A stretch of DNA of 64,000 nucleotides from Lateolabrax maculatus (Eukaryota > Chordata > Actinopteri > Acropomatiformes > Lateolabracidae): positions 10,542,501 to 10,606,500 of the forward strand of contig CM062215.1 in assembly GCA_031216445.1 (NCBI GenBank), given 5' to 3'. Shown one piece after another: positions 21,401 through 34,088 of this stretch (position 1 is its first letter; every line of letters begins with the position of its first letter). The notes beneath the pieces are model-generated. The model saw only the letters and a program-made list of their open reading frames with translations. It had not been told where the DNA came from and ran no database searches. The translations under genes and the position numbers were made by a program.

Positions 21401-23251
21401 CTGGTTTGGACCACCATCACTGAGCAGCTGAAATTGTGAGTAGGCAGGGTGGGGGTGGATACGTTTTCAACACAAAAAGCAGGACATGGTATTACTGGTA
21501 TTAACAACGACCACACAAAGCCTTTTTGGTTATATTCAAATAATGCTGTGCTATGGTACTGTAAATATTTCACTTACCGCCCCTTTAGTAAGGCTTCTTA
21601 TACAATAACCAGTTTTGGATTGGTGAGGTAATGTGTGAGGCGACGGTGGCTGCCAGAGGGAGAGAGGAAGGGGTGGGGGGGAGGATGCTTGCAGTTTTAG
21701 TGATGCAGGCAGGTTTTTTTGGGGCACAGTAATGTCTGGGTCTCATTCAGCATCAGACAGTTGCAGGTGTTTCTGATGCAGCTTTGTTTAAAACACACCA
21801 GTTGAATGTGTTTTATGGGTTTTTACTGTCCCAGCATGTTGTCTGTGTTACCCTACACACTAGCAGTATAAGTATTAAATAATAATGATAGCAATGATTA
21901 TAGTTAGAGCAGAATATCATACAACAGGCAAACCTTCTGAAATTTTGCTAATAAAAATGTAATGTGGATTAAAGGGGTATTCCACTTATTTTACACATGA
22001 AGACCTGTTTACTTGTCATGTTAAATGCTGTTCAGCCAGCTGTATAATGTCTTCTGTGGCTCTGGAGGAGCTTTGTCAAGTCTGACAAAATAACCCCTGG
22101 TGATGTCACAGTGATGTCATCAGGGTTATCTTGACTTGGGCTTGAGACTTCATTACAAATTGATTACAAAAAGCCTTTATTATAAACAGGGAGTAAAAGA
22201 GACACGGGCGTTCACCAGGAATAAAGAGTCTAATGGAAAAACCTATTCAGTTGCATTATGGGAATTGTAGTATCCTGTGTTTTTGGAGCTTGATCTATAC
22301 TAGGGACTTAAAATCTTGGCCTCTGTTGCACCAATTTTGACCGCTCTTGTTCTAATCTATTTCTTGTGAGTCCCCCAACACTATGGAATATTAAATTGAT
22401 GGAGTACCCCTTTAAGTGTTACCACCAGCTTTAAGAGCTGCTATGTTATTCCAATAGTAACTGTTTTTACCAACTTAAAGGCAGGGGGTTACGCAGCTCC
22501 AGACAAATGATAAATGAATAGTGATGACATTATGGAAGAGCATCAGTGTGACCCTGTCTCCATGCTGACAGCGTCTTGGCTACTGACCAGGAACTGGTGG
22601 CTGGTGTCCTCATAGCGCTCCTCTATGTCCAAGGGCTGGACCTGAGAGTGGGAGATGCAGGAACAGTCCTGGTGAGGGGGGGGGGGAGGAGGAGGGGAGG
22701 GGGAGGAGCACAGGTGAGACATGCCCCACAGGACAAGGATGAGTGGAGAGGGGACAAGGAGCTTTGAGGTGGAGGGCGATACACCGCCTCGGGATGGAGC
22801 GGGAGGGAGTTTGGAGGGTCAGAGATGAGGCAGAGAAAGCAAGCATCGTGGGAATGTGGGCTGTGAAGGCACTTAGAGGGCATTTTATCGGAAGTGGAGA
22901 GTGGAGAGAGAATTACAGTGACGATAACAGAGCCCAAAGATAAGAGATGCATACACAATCAGATGTGTCCATTTTATCTGAGGGATGCACATACAGCCAA
23001 TACTAATATCTGATATTTTCCCATAATATATATATATATATATATGTAAATGCAGTATATATTACTAATTTGGTCATCTGTAAAATATCAGTTGTATAAA
23101 ATAATATTCTATAATATTATTTTATTGCACTTATAAGACTGGTTGAGTTTGCCATATCCCACCAGAGCCAGCCGATTCGTGACCAAACATCTACCGGGTC
23201 ACAATTCAGCGAGAAACCCATGCAGCGTGATGTCCTTACCAAGAAAGACAT
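18451..23251 (-). CDS. stradb: STRADB (STE20-related adaptor beta) pseudokinase
   Basis: Eleven coding exons join in phase: 23240-23251, 22588-22668, 20824-20926, 20573-20694, 20326-20434, 20059-20182, 19777-19948, 19526-19630, 19136-19392, 18994-19036 and 18451-18597 (1275 nt, 424 residues; human about 418). STRAD binds LKB1 and MO25 and activates LKB1 allosterically in the cytoplasm. The product has a degraded P-loop (GRGFNN, about 66-71), retains VAVK (Lys90), has HRG instead of the catalytic HRD (183-185), and has GLH instead of DFG (203-205), the hallmarks of a pseudokinase. Conserved STRADB blocks include FRHPN, LLRTYFP, KASHILLSG, LSPELLRQ and SGVDSGIGES. The C-terminus is W-D-F-S, matching the STRAD WEF motif that docks MO25 but with one extra residue. 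The first coding exon holds only M-S-F-L; it is accepted because phase and the human N-terminus agree. Confidence 0.95.
21055..21185. repeat. Dispersed fish repeat copy in STRADB intron
   Basis: This contains the core 'tttttgagatatttcagtct' at about 21148-21167. A 25-base stretch here (21145-21169) is identical to 39445-39469, and related but more diverged copies lie at 6480-6965. No coding potential. Confidence 0.7.
21969..22415. mobile_element. TTAA-flanked MITE (about 447 bp)
   Basis: The left end reads TTAAAGGGGTATTCCAC and the right end, reverse-complemented, reads TTAAAGGGGTACTCCA, giving inverted repeats of about 16 bases with one mismatch, bounded by TTAA on both sides. The interior has no transposase frame. 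TTAA target sites point to a piggyBac-type non-autonomous element. It lies in the STRADB intron between coding exons 2 and 3. Confidence 0.65.
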
Positions 23252-24319
23252 GGAGTCCTTTGGGCGATGGGAAAATCACGGGCTTTGGCATTCATCCGCT
23301 CGCAGGCAGCAGGAGACCGACCGCGGCGAGGCGAGACGAGGCGAACGGCGAGTCCCCCCCCCCACCACTAGACTAGAAAGCAGCCAGCATCCATCCAACT
23401 CCGGCCATTCATCCATCCATCCGCCTGCGGTTTGCCTGGCTGCATCAGCTGACCTGCAGATCTGAGGGAATGATGGGAAATTCACTGTCCGCTCGACTGA
23501 GGGGGGGGGGGGGGGGGAGAGAATTGTGAATGAAGCCTGGGAAATACACTTGTTTGTCTTTGTCGGCGGCGCATTTTGGGCTGCGTCTGTGCATCACGAT
23601 CCGCATGTAATCATTTCGCAACGCAACTTCAATTCCACTTCAAGGTTAGATTAACTGCAGCCATTTTAGTTTAAAACACAGCACCGCTATGATTCAAAGC
23701 GACGGTTAATATCAGTCAGTTAGCAGCATGTAAGATAAGTAGCTCATTTCTGTTTCACACGTTGATTTTTTTTTTTTTTAACTCTGAAGAAAGAAAACAC
23801 GGGACGAGCTACACAAAAACAATAACACACTTCCTGAAGGTGTCCCGTTTCGGTAGCTAGGCTCAACTACTGTGAATCTACTGTCACGGTTGAAGCTGAG
23901 GCGTTGCTGAAGCACGGCTGTTATATTTACTGTTCGCTTGGAGTTCCCTGTAATGAAAAGCTGCTGCTCCCCTTCTCCTCCCGACGGCCGCCTCGACGTA
24001 AACAAGTTAAAAATACAAAGGGGAGCCTGATATCCTACGCGACGTTTTGTCCGTAAAGTTCATATTCGGTCACTTTACCGTCCAGATTCTACGGGGCGTG
24101 CAAAAAAAAAAAAAAAAAAAGAAATGTAGAGAGACGAGTTTGACTCTCTAACACCGAACCGCACGACAGCCCGGAGCGATAATGTGATCCTCTGACAGGA
24201 CTTTTAATTTGACACAGATAATTGGCGCACGATAAAAACGTCACAGGCTGTTTTTCTTTACCGTCGCGCGTTGATGACCCGCCGCTGTTCGCCACCTCCC
24301 TGCCCTCCATTGTTTGAGG

Positions 24320-24378
24320 TGTCTAGTGAAGGGACCGACGGGCTCCGCATGAACCGCAGGAATCACCTCGACGTAGGG
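24320..24378 (+). other. Candidate TRAK2 5' noncoding exon A
   Basis: A GC-rich segment ends in a consensus donor (GTAGG followed by GTAAGT). The nearest downstream plus-strand acceptor joined to coding sequence is at 27378, in the exon with the TRAK2 start codon, so this is a plausible 5'UTR exon. It contains a short upstream ATG frame (MNRRNHLDVG). The start of the exon is not defined. Confidence 0.35.
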
Positions 24379-24522
24379 TAAGTTTCTGTGTCAGACAAAC
24401 GATAATGTTTTTGACGGTGTGATGCCGCGGAGCTGCCGGTTTGAGCTCTCGACCGCATCGCTTGGCCGGCCGCCCTCGCCAAGCAACAGGGGAAGCTGTC
24501 ATCCTCCAGCAGCACGGCACAA

Positions 24523-24573
24523 CATGGGAGACGTTGCGATGGCTCCCGCTAAATACTTCGTTATTAAATGTGT
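24523..24573 (+). other. Candidate TRAK2 5' exon B with upstream ORF
   Basis: A short open frame, MGDVAMAPAKYFVIKC, runs into a good donor (AAATGT followed by GTGAGT). If spliced to the acceptor at 27378 it stays open for about 15 more codons and then meets a stop before the TRAK2 start at 27502. It would therefore act as an upstream ORF, not as an N-terminal extension. I do not recognise the peptide. Confidence 0.3.
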
Positions 24574-24580
24574 GAGTAGG

Positions 24581-27377
24581 TTAAACTCGAGGAGATTCTG
24601 ACTAACAACTAACTCATCTGCCGATCTGTAGGTTTAAGGCTTGACTTTAACTTGTTTACCATAACGTTAGCTGGCCTGCTAAACCTTTTTATTTATTGGT
24701 TAGCTAACATCAAAATAAATAATATATATATATAATATATATATTATTAGTGGCTCGTGTTTGCCTTCATACAATACGGTGGACATGCACAGTAAATGTT
24801 CGCTGATTGACAGTTGGACGTGAAGCGTGCCCCCTGTTGTGCCGTATTTTGCAATCGTTTATAAAAAAAGTAATCCTGAAAAAATTATGATAATTCAACC
24901 AAAAGATCATGTACATACATACACGCATCTTCTGGTAAATTCGGCACGCAACCGATCCACCAAGCCGCACTGGGTGACTGAAGATCCTCTGTTTAAATTT
25001 TCCTCAGCCCACCAAGGTGGAAGATAAGCAGTTATGCAAGCAATTTCTGTGTTAACTGCTCACTCATTAACTGTTTTTATGTGAATTGAAGTCATGCCGA
25101 ATTGAAGAGCAGCTCCTGGGGATTGATGATGAGGGTTTAAGTCATGTTTAGCTCGTCTGTGCGTTTCCTGAGCAGTAAAGCATCTTTGAGACGTAGATTT
25201 GTCAAATGGGGTTTTGGAGGATGGCACATGTGGAGGTCAGATATTAGCAGCCAGTCTGCTCAGATGAGTTTCTCATGATGCTGTAGGTGGTAGTTGCATT
25301 AAACTGTACTCTTTTCTAATGTTGGCAAGGCATGCCGAGGACTGTCTGTTCATGCTCCAGTCAGAGGTTTCTGGTTATGCAGTTACAGCCACTGATCCAG
25401 TCAGTGTCACATGCGGATTCCAGTGTCCTGTTTCTCTTGAGGCCAGCCCTCAGGCCCCGTCCGGTTTGCCAGATTTAAGATGCGCCGAGTGCAGATGCTG
25501 TGATACAGCACAAACGGAGACAGTGAAGCGAGGCGGATAAGTGGCAACCGAGAACAAATAAAGGTCAAGAAGGATATCTTTCCACACTTAGCTTTAACAA
25601 ATTCAGGTTGGAGTTTCAGGTGTGGAGGAAAAAAGAACTCCCTGTAGTTTGTGGCCATGTATTATTTATTTCCCCCTCAGCTTACACCTGATTATGGTAT
25701 TACATACTGACATTTCTACTGCGCACTTGTTGTAGGTCACTGTGGATAAGAGCATCAGCTGAATGCGTAGATTAGATATGGAGGAAGATGAAGTCTGACA
25801 GTCTGTTTCACAGAGTTACTGTCAGGGCTGCTGAGCTGACATGTTGCACATTTTTTTAAAGATGCAACAATCTGTCTCCAACGTTAATTGGTGGTTTACA
25901 GATTGTGGTCAGAATATTCTTCAAGCCTTTTCAAGCCAAATTAAGTTGTGTGTGAATGCAGTCAATAAAATGCAAACCACACATCTCCATTTAATTTCTG
26001 CTGGCTAGCGCTACTTTTTTTTTTTTGTCCTTTTGTTTAACCTTGTTAAGAAGTTAAAAGGGACGAAAAGTGCATCTCTTTCTATTTCATTTCTAAAATT
26101 TGAACTGTCAAATCCGATGCTGTATCACAAACAAGAGGCTGTCTGGCTGTTGCTCATGAGATGACTCACAGGCACTTGGTCAAGATCAGTGTTGGCATTT
26201 TGAATCAGGGAAAAGTAGAAGCTTGCATCTGAAAGATGTTGCTGCGACGAGTGCCAACACAGTGGATGCAGAATTTCTTTACCCGGCTCATACTGATGTC
26301 AGTAGCTATTAAATATGATTGATATTTTGTGCATAAAATTGCTTCTAATGTGAATGTGACTATTATTATCCCAATATCAGCCAGTCAATATCTGCCAGGC
26401 CTCTAATGGTGAACGGCACATTTAGGATGCAGCGTTGCGTGCCTCACAGTAATCTCCTGTATGGAGCAAACAGTTTCAGCTTCAGTGTTACGTAAGCAGA
26501 GGATGAATGTTGCCTAAAGACTACTGATACACACACACACACACACACACTGATGTGCATGTAATATGTCTGCACGCACAGGGCCAAGCTGTAAGGTCAG
26601 TGATGCAGATGGTACTAGGGTTTGTAAAGGACGGTGGGATCAGATGTGTGTCCCTGCACAGTGTCCTCTCAGTGAAGTAGCTATCCATGGCGTTGTCCTG
26701 CAAAAGCTGTCAGTCTGTATGACGGTACCATACTGTACGGAAGCTGGTCTCATTTTCCCAATTCTCCACTGGGAGCCCATCCCTTTAAGAGAGTGCATCC
26801 TGTCTCATTCCTCCAGAGATAGGCAACAGGATGTGGGAGGACTCCGTCTCACGACTAGGCCCTCCCTTAAAACAGTATGTGGCACATGAGAAGGACACGA
26901 AAACGCATCAGAGTAACAGCAGCTGGCCTGCTTTCTGTACATTCAATTCTTAATAAGGGACTTTTCCTCAGTCTCAAAAATTTAAGAGAGTAGAAGTCCT
27001 TTAGCTTGCAGAGATTTTAAAGCCAGACCGATGCAGTTTAAATGCTTGGTGTGGCACGTAAGATCCGTCAAACCCTAAAGAAGGTGCCATCAGCGGGTAA
27101 AGTGTTCAACGGCAAACCCCATAGGAGGAATGGTGTTTTTTTCATCTGGATTTAAATGTCAGTGACCAAGTGGTAATGAGAAAAGAGGGAAGGCAGCAGA
27201 GGGAAATGAATGTTGTCAGCAGCCTGGAGCCAGAGATGCTCCATGCAGGCACACTGATGACAAGCAACAAAGTGACTCCACCACCAAACTGGTTTTAGTG
27301 AAGTTGTTACTCTTTATTGGCCCTAATTTGGGCTCTGGGGCCACTGCCTCTTTGACGCATCACGCTTCTCTCCTCAG
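24581..27377. other. TRAK2 5' intron
   Basis: This stretch has moderate base composition and is probably the first TRAK2 intron. It contains a (CA)n tract at about 26530-26550 and no recognisable exon, RNA gene or transposon protein. Confidence 0.45.
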
Positions 27378-27501
27378 GTAAAGGTGCGTGCTGGCACCAC
27401 CCGTCAGTGCAGGAGCAGGATGTGATGTCACCGCGGCTCCCGCTTTCTGTCCGGCTCTGTGTTTGGGAGTGGGGGGCCCCCTCCCGCGCCCCGGACGGGA
27501 C

Positions 27502-28543
27502 ATGTTCGAAGCCAAAGCCCGAGCGGTGGAGAAGAAAGAGTCGAGCACGGAGACAGGTAGGGGTTTGGTTGTGCAGTGCGCAGCTGTGGCATGCACCAGA
27601 AGGAATGCTGATGCTGCAGTCTCATCAGTGAAATATCTGTATCTCGTCTGTAAACTTGCTCCGCCAATGTCGCGCTCCCCTGAAGTACAGTATGCTCTGT
27701 CTTTGGGCCTGATGCTATAGTTAGCCCCATCTGTCCCAGTGAACCACATATTTGCTCAAGTGGAAGGACATTGGCTCGTACAGTGTCTGAGCCAAGAATA
27801 CACACACACACACATTGGATGATCAAAAGAAAATCATTTTTTTCTGATAATCTTTTAACACTTTATCAAAAGGAACATATTTTTTTTCACTTTTCAGCTT
27901 AACAGATGTTTTTGATTTGGGCTTTTTGATTTGGTCAGACAAAATAAAACCACATTTAATCTAAAAGATGCTTGATCTGTCAGTGACGACAGCAATCATC
28001 AGATGCTGGATTATGTTTGATCTGTTACAGATGAGGGCCTGGGCAGCAGCGGGAAGCATTACGGCTCCGGCTCGCTGGGCTCCGGCTCGGCCGGCTCCGT
28101 CTACCTGTCAGACAGCCAGGACTGGGTGGTGTCCCCGAGCTGCTCTCCAGACGAGGGCCCCGGCCAGCAGAACGCCATCTCCCCCATGCTGGCCGAGGAG
28201 ACGTTCCGCTACATGAGTAAGTGTGTGTGTATTTAGATTTCACAGTTTTGAATCAGTCGCACAGATGAAAATGGACAAATTGTATCTCTTGTTCGAGCTT
28301 TTCTGTGTCGGTGTCTCTCGGCCTACTTTATTTTGATAGGCCAAGCCTGTGGCGACATCAGCGAGCAGATGGTGTGTTTGTGTGTGTGCATAAGACACGT
28401 GAGGGATTCATTTTATACAGCGCACATCCTCTTCAATTAAAATCACAGGGATTTAGCGTGGATGTTGTTTGACACAGGGTTGTCATTGTGTCTGTTTCTC
28501 TTTGCTTGTGTGTACCAGGCAGCTCTGACTGTGTGTGTGCATG

Positions 28544-28588
<45 letters not shown>

Positions 28589-31500
28589 CAGACTGTGAGA
28601 CAGTGAGCAAGAGGAATCCAGTGATCCCGCCAGAGTTAAGTGTAGCCGAGTTCAAAGCCGGGGGCCAGAGTCACGGGACAGAGAGCGATGGGGAGGGAGG
28701 GAGGGGGGCAGAGTGGATTGCCAGAGGATGAAGACAGGACAGTAGGGAGAAGGGTCGGACCATGCCGGTTTTAAATGTCCACAATGAAGAGGTTTACGAA
28801 AACTTTGCCATGGAAGGTGAGCAGAGGCGTTAGCGTGGTGCTCGGTGTGTGTGTGTGTGTGTGTGTGTGAGGGAGAGAGAGAGAGACTGCAAGGTCGGGT
28901 AGAACGTGACAGTGTGGAGGGGAAAGTGTGTGTATGTGTATACTCTACTGTACTATATAAGTGTGTATGTAAGCCTTGAACGACAGGAAGTCTGAATGAA
29001 TGCTTGTGTGTTTACATTCAAACAGGTTGTGGCATGCGGGAGCAGTGTCAACAGTTGGATAGATGCGACTTCCTGTCTATGTTTTTCTCACTGCCGCACA
29101 ATTTGCGATACACATTTCCTCTCTGTGTTCGAGTCCTTTTTGTTTTTGTGACAACTGTTTGATCGAAAAGCGTCATCTGAATCGACCTGAGCACATACAG
29201 AAGACCAGAAGAGTCAGGCTGTCAAGTGTGACGTGCTGGACGCAGGACGGTCTCGTTTACATGATTTTCTATAAGGTGTGTGTTTTGATTGTGTGTGTGT
29301 GTCTGCTGACTGCACGTGTGAGAGAAGGGGTACAGTAAGGGAAGTCTCAGTTTCATAGTCCTGCTCGGTGAAACATTTGCTCCACTTCTGCAGTGTAAAA
29401 TCAGACGCGGCCTATTAATAGTGCCTGATGCACTCGCAGAGGCATGGCACGGTAACATTGAAATGCCCGCTGGTTTTCCTACAGCAACCACATGTATATG
29501 GACTGCCTACCGTATGTGGTTTGGATGTATTCAGACAATGCTGGCAACGTTTAAATAGCCTAAATATTTCAATACAAGCATCTCAAAGTATCAAGTGGCC
29601 CTGTTTTTGTGTCATGTTGTGAAATCGGACGAGGGAGCTGTCTGACTCAGACTTGGCAGAAAAGCTGTCTGAACAGCAGAAACCGCAGACAATTAAAACT
29701 CCATCTCAACGCAGATGCAAAGTATACTTATCTGGAAAATCATAATGCAGTGAACTACTTATAGTGTATTGACACTTTTTACTCAGAGGATCAGGCCGCT
29801 CCTGATGCTTTCTAGCATTGGACACTCTTACCCCAAATGTGTGTCCTGCCTGATCCGACCTCACAAAATCACATCAGCAACACAGGCGTAATATCTGAGG
29901 ATTGGCCACTTCAGGGCATAACACAAAAATAAACATCATTAAAATTGACGGCATTGTTGGTCCTGTCTCCGTCTCGGCGCAGTGTACGGATCTTTAAACC
30001 GGAGCTTCGTCCCTAATCTGTCAGATAAACAAATGTTGTCCCTGCAGCTGGAGTTTATGGTGTCAAAGCTCCCAACCAGCCATCAGTCAAAAAGTCCATA
30101 GTGCTTCTTAGCGAGTCACCCACCGACTATTGCACTGTGTGGGTTTGCATGCAGTCCAAGAGTCAATATCAAAAAGAAAGTGATCATTTTATAACTCTTT
30201 GGACATTGCAGTTAAGCAGTTTATAGTGGCCAGAGTTCACAACCCACACTAGTGTATCACTGTGTGTGACAACATTTGGATTACTATCTTTAGTTTTTTT
30301 TTGGGACATAATTTCTACAGTGACAGCACATGCTTCCCAGCAGGTAAAGGGATATATATGTGTGAGTGTGAGTGTGTGAGTGTGTGAGAGAGAGGGACAG
30401 GCACACTTGGCATCAAATGCACTGTAACATGAGAGATCTTTTGCGTTGTGTATGCGCGGTGTCTATCGCCCCGTGTGGAACAAAGATAGCTCCGTTGGGC
30501 AGAGGTTATTTTTATCCGGCGCTTGTTGGAGGGGAGTGGGGCGACCACGTCCAGAGGTCACTGTGGGCCTCAGATTACTGGACGACGGCTCTCATCCATT
30601 CGCGCAGCTGCTTCACTTATTCACTGCTTACTACATTGAATTCCCATAATGGATGCACAGGATAGGAGGGAGGAATGCAGCCACGAAGATGTCATCTGTC
30701 AGCATTTTGAGTATAAATATGATGTTGTTTTGTTAGGCCAGTGGGGCTACTTTAGGGTGCAGGGTCCTGTTAGTGCTCAGTCTGACAGTAAAAGGCAGTG
30801 TTTCAATGATTAGAGTTGCCACTTCTCTTTAAACAGGTGGAAGGGGGAGCGGTGCAGTGCTGGTGACACCCACTCAGGTGCTAAAAGCGGACCAAACTAA
30901 TTGTTGTGTAGATCCTCTGACTCTCCACAAACTAATGTTTCTATATGAAGTTGATTTATTGAAGCTTCAGCTTTCATCCTCCGCTTCTTCTCTCTGTGAC
31001 TCGCCTCTCTGTGCTGCTCCTTTCCTCCTGTCTTTTTGTCCCTCTCATCTTAGAACAAGCTGGTTTCGCTTGTTCACCTTTTTGAACTCCTCCTTCTCTT
31101 GTCTCTCCTGTCTCTCACTAGCGTATCTTGCCTTGGAGCCCTCTTCTTATTCCCACCCCGGCTCTCAGAGCCTCTCCAAAGGTATCTTTCCCTCTCAACC
31201 TGCCTGTCCTGTCCTGCTCTGCTCTGCAGCTTCTTCATTGAGCTCCAGTGTCAAAGAGGGGGGCTTCAGTCCACAATGTGGCTCAGACAGCTGCACTTTA
31301 ACTTTGATCTGGAGCCCCTCTCTGCTTTTTTGCATGTAGATGACAGCAGACAAGAGATCTACATAGTGAAGGTCTGCTGTCTGCCACTGTAGACAGCTTG
31401 TAGCACTGTATAGTGTGTGTGCAGTCTCTTTATGTCTGTATAGGGCTATTGTGGCTTCATTATTCAGACCACTAGCAACCGCATTGCCACACATGGAGTT

Positions 31501-34056
31501 ATGTCATTAAATAGCATCAGTAGTGTTACAGCAATAACCACACTAGTTCATGATTGTCTGCTGCTGACAGTAAATGGTACATATGTGGCTGCTCACGTTG
31601 CTCGTGGTCAGAACATTTTATTAAGTAGTAAGTAAAGGTGGCATGCTATAGAAGTTTGTTTTGACTTTAAATGTTTTTATTTTTGTGTTGAGTTTCCTGA
31701 ATGCCCTTTTTGCATGCACATGCCACAAAGTGCACAATAGATAGAAGTGTGTGTGTGTGTTTGTTTACCTGCGTGTCTTCTAAAAGTACAATTTCTCTTC
31801 CGTCCAGTCCTCGGTGCCGATCGCGTGGAGCAGATGACCAAAACTTACAATGACATGGAAGTGGTCACGCACCTTTTGGCTGAGGTAGGCGCGCAACAAT
31901 TAGTTTTTTCCGGTTGATAAGCGGCATCTGATTGGCTGATTGACTCCGGGTGCTCTGCTCTTATTGGACAGCGGGACAGAGACTTGGAGCTGGCAGCTCG
32001 GATCGGTCAGTCACTTCTGCAGAGGAACCACCTGCTGCAGGAACGCAACGAGGCCGTGGAGGAGCAGCTGGCACAGGCCCTGGACCAGGTAGCCTACACA
32101 ATGTAGTTTTTATTTATTTCAAAGATTTCAATTTGAGGATGGTGCTTTTTTGTAGACACCATGTGTTTTTTTACATGGAAAGTCGAGATACAATATCCTG
32201 AAGGTGCATTTAGTTTACATATGATAAAATCAATATGAGGCCTAAAGGAAAATTCAGAATCAGCCTAATGTCCCAAGTGTTTTAAAATATCAACTTTCTT
32301 AGGGGACATCGATCACAAAAATGAATACCAACTCAGCACATGAATGAGTACGATTATATCCAGTACCAGTATAGTCTGCATATAACTCAACAAAGAATAA
32401 AAATCAATGGCCCCAACATAGATCCTTGTGGTACACCCTTTTCTATAGTTAAATAATTGGACTGAATGCAATGAAGAGAAACCCACTGACAACAGTTAAC
32501 ACGATAATCACTCTGCACAAACCGTCTCCATTGTCCAGGTTCACCAGCTGCAGCATGAGCTCAGTAAGAAGGACGAGTTGCTCCGGATGGTGGCCAGCGC
32601 CTCGGAGGAGAGCGAGACCGACTCCAGCGTGTCCACGCCGCTGCGGCAGCCTCAGCCGCCAGGGGGAACCACCGCCGCCGTAGCACTCAGCCAGCTGGAG
32701 TCTCTGCAGAGCAAGCTGCAGGAGCTGGAGGAGGAGAACCTGACGCTGAGGTCGGAGGTACGAGGGGCACACAGGACAGACGAGTTAGAGTGGAGACGAT
32801 AACAGGAAGTGAAAATAGGCAGCTTTAAATCATAACCACATTTTGGGAAATTAGTATAATTGATGCAAATTACCAATACGATGCTGGACGTGCTGACTGG
32901 TTCCTCTCAACATCTCTACTCCAGGCGTGTCAACTGAAGAGAGACACCATCACCTACGAAGAGAAGGAGCAGCAGCTAGTGAGCGACTGTGTCAAGGAGC
33001 TACGTGAGTGAGATGCACATCCACACACTTTTACACTCAAAAGACACAGTCTCGCGTCTGGAGAGCTCATTTTAACTTTGGTCTGTAGGTGAGTCCAACA
33101 GCCAGATGGTGTCTCTGACGGATGAACTGTCTCAGAAGAACGAGGAGCTGGTCAGACACCAGGAGGAGATCGCTCAGCTGCTCTCCCAGATAGTTGAGCT
33201 GCAACACAGAGTGAAGGAGGTGGGAAGACTTAACACTGTTACAGATTATTTACTGTACAGATCAGAGGTGTGGACCTGAGTCACATGATGTGGGGTTCTT
33301 GACTTGGGACTTGGTTTACAGTACACTTTGCAGGAGTTTACAAAAACAGAATCCAAATTTCATCACTGCTGAACCAGCTTTGTCCTATGTTATGCATCGT
33401 GATGAAAGAGAAAAAAATGTCCTTAGTCATAGCACTGGATTACATGTTTTCACATTTTGTAGTATCTTTTCTACAGAGCAGTTTTGTTTTATGACACCCA
33501 GGTCCATTCACAGAGTGTGTGTCTGTGTTTAAATGCTGATGTTGTGTGTTTTGGATGCAGCTGGCTCTGGAGAAAGAGGAGCTGAGGATCCACCTGCAGC
33601 ATTCCAAAGATGCTCAGAGGCAGCTCACAGCAGAGGTACAATCCCACACCCACACACACAATCGTTTTATTTAAACTGCTCGCAGTTGTTTATCTTTATA
33701 TCTTTAACACACAGTAACTGTTAGGGACCATGACACTGTTTTTCTATTTTTTAGCACGTTACAGCAACTCATACTTTGCAATACGAATCCAGATTATTCA
33801 ATTCAGTGATTCTTTGATTAAATCAAATAATTAAACCAGTAATTGAGTTCAGTTTTAATAGTGTCTCATTTAATTTGTGGTTACAAACTTTTTTTATTAG
33901 TAATTATGTTGATTTTGTAAATACATTAATATGTTTAGCAACTTATACGAGATGATTATACATTGACAGTCTGAATACATGCCTAATTTAAATATCTATC
34001 AAAGTCTTTCCTTTGCTTCATTAATTGCTGCATACAAAAACAAAGTCATTAAAATA

Positions 34057-34088
<32 letters not shown>

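Larger units (their letters stand above)
23252..24580. promoter_or_regulatory. Divergent STRADB/TRAK2 promoter region
   Basis: STRADB (minus) and TRAK2 (plus) start from opposite sides of this CpG-rich stretch; the human genes are likewise head to head. Two GC-rich foci are visible: 23290-23520, adjacent to the STRADB start codon and containing a poly-G run at 23501-23518, and 24280-24530. There is no TATA box at either. A minus-strand segment at 24262-24310 ends in a usable donor (GACG followed by GTAAAG) and could be an upstream noncoding STRADB exon. Confidence 0.5.

Noticed and set aside
24089..24310. A minus-strand 73-codon frame beginning MEGREVANSG as a STRADB N-terminal extension
   Set aside because: Its donor would join the STRADB ATG exon out of frame, so it could be at most a noncoding leader exon with an upstream ORF.
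30857..31339. A 160-codon frame inside a TRAK2 intron
   Set aside because: Ser/Leu/Cys-rich, no known domain, and inconsistent with the splicing of exon 2 or the alternative exon to exon 3.
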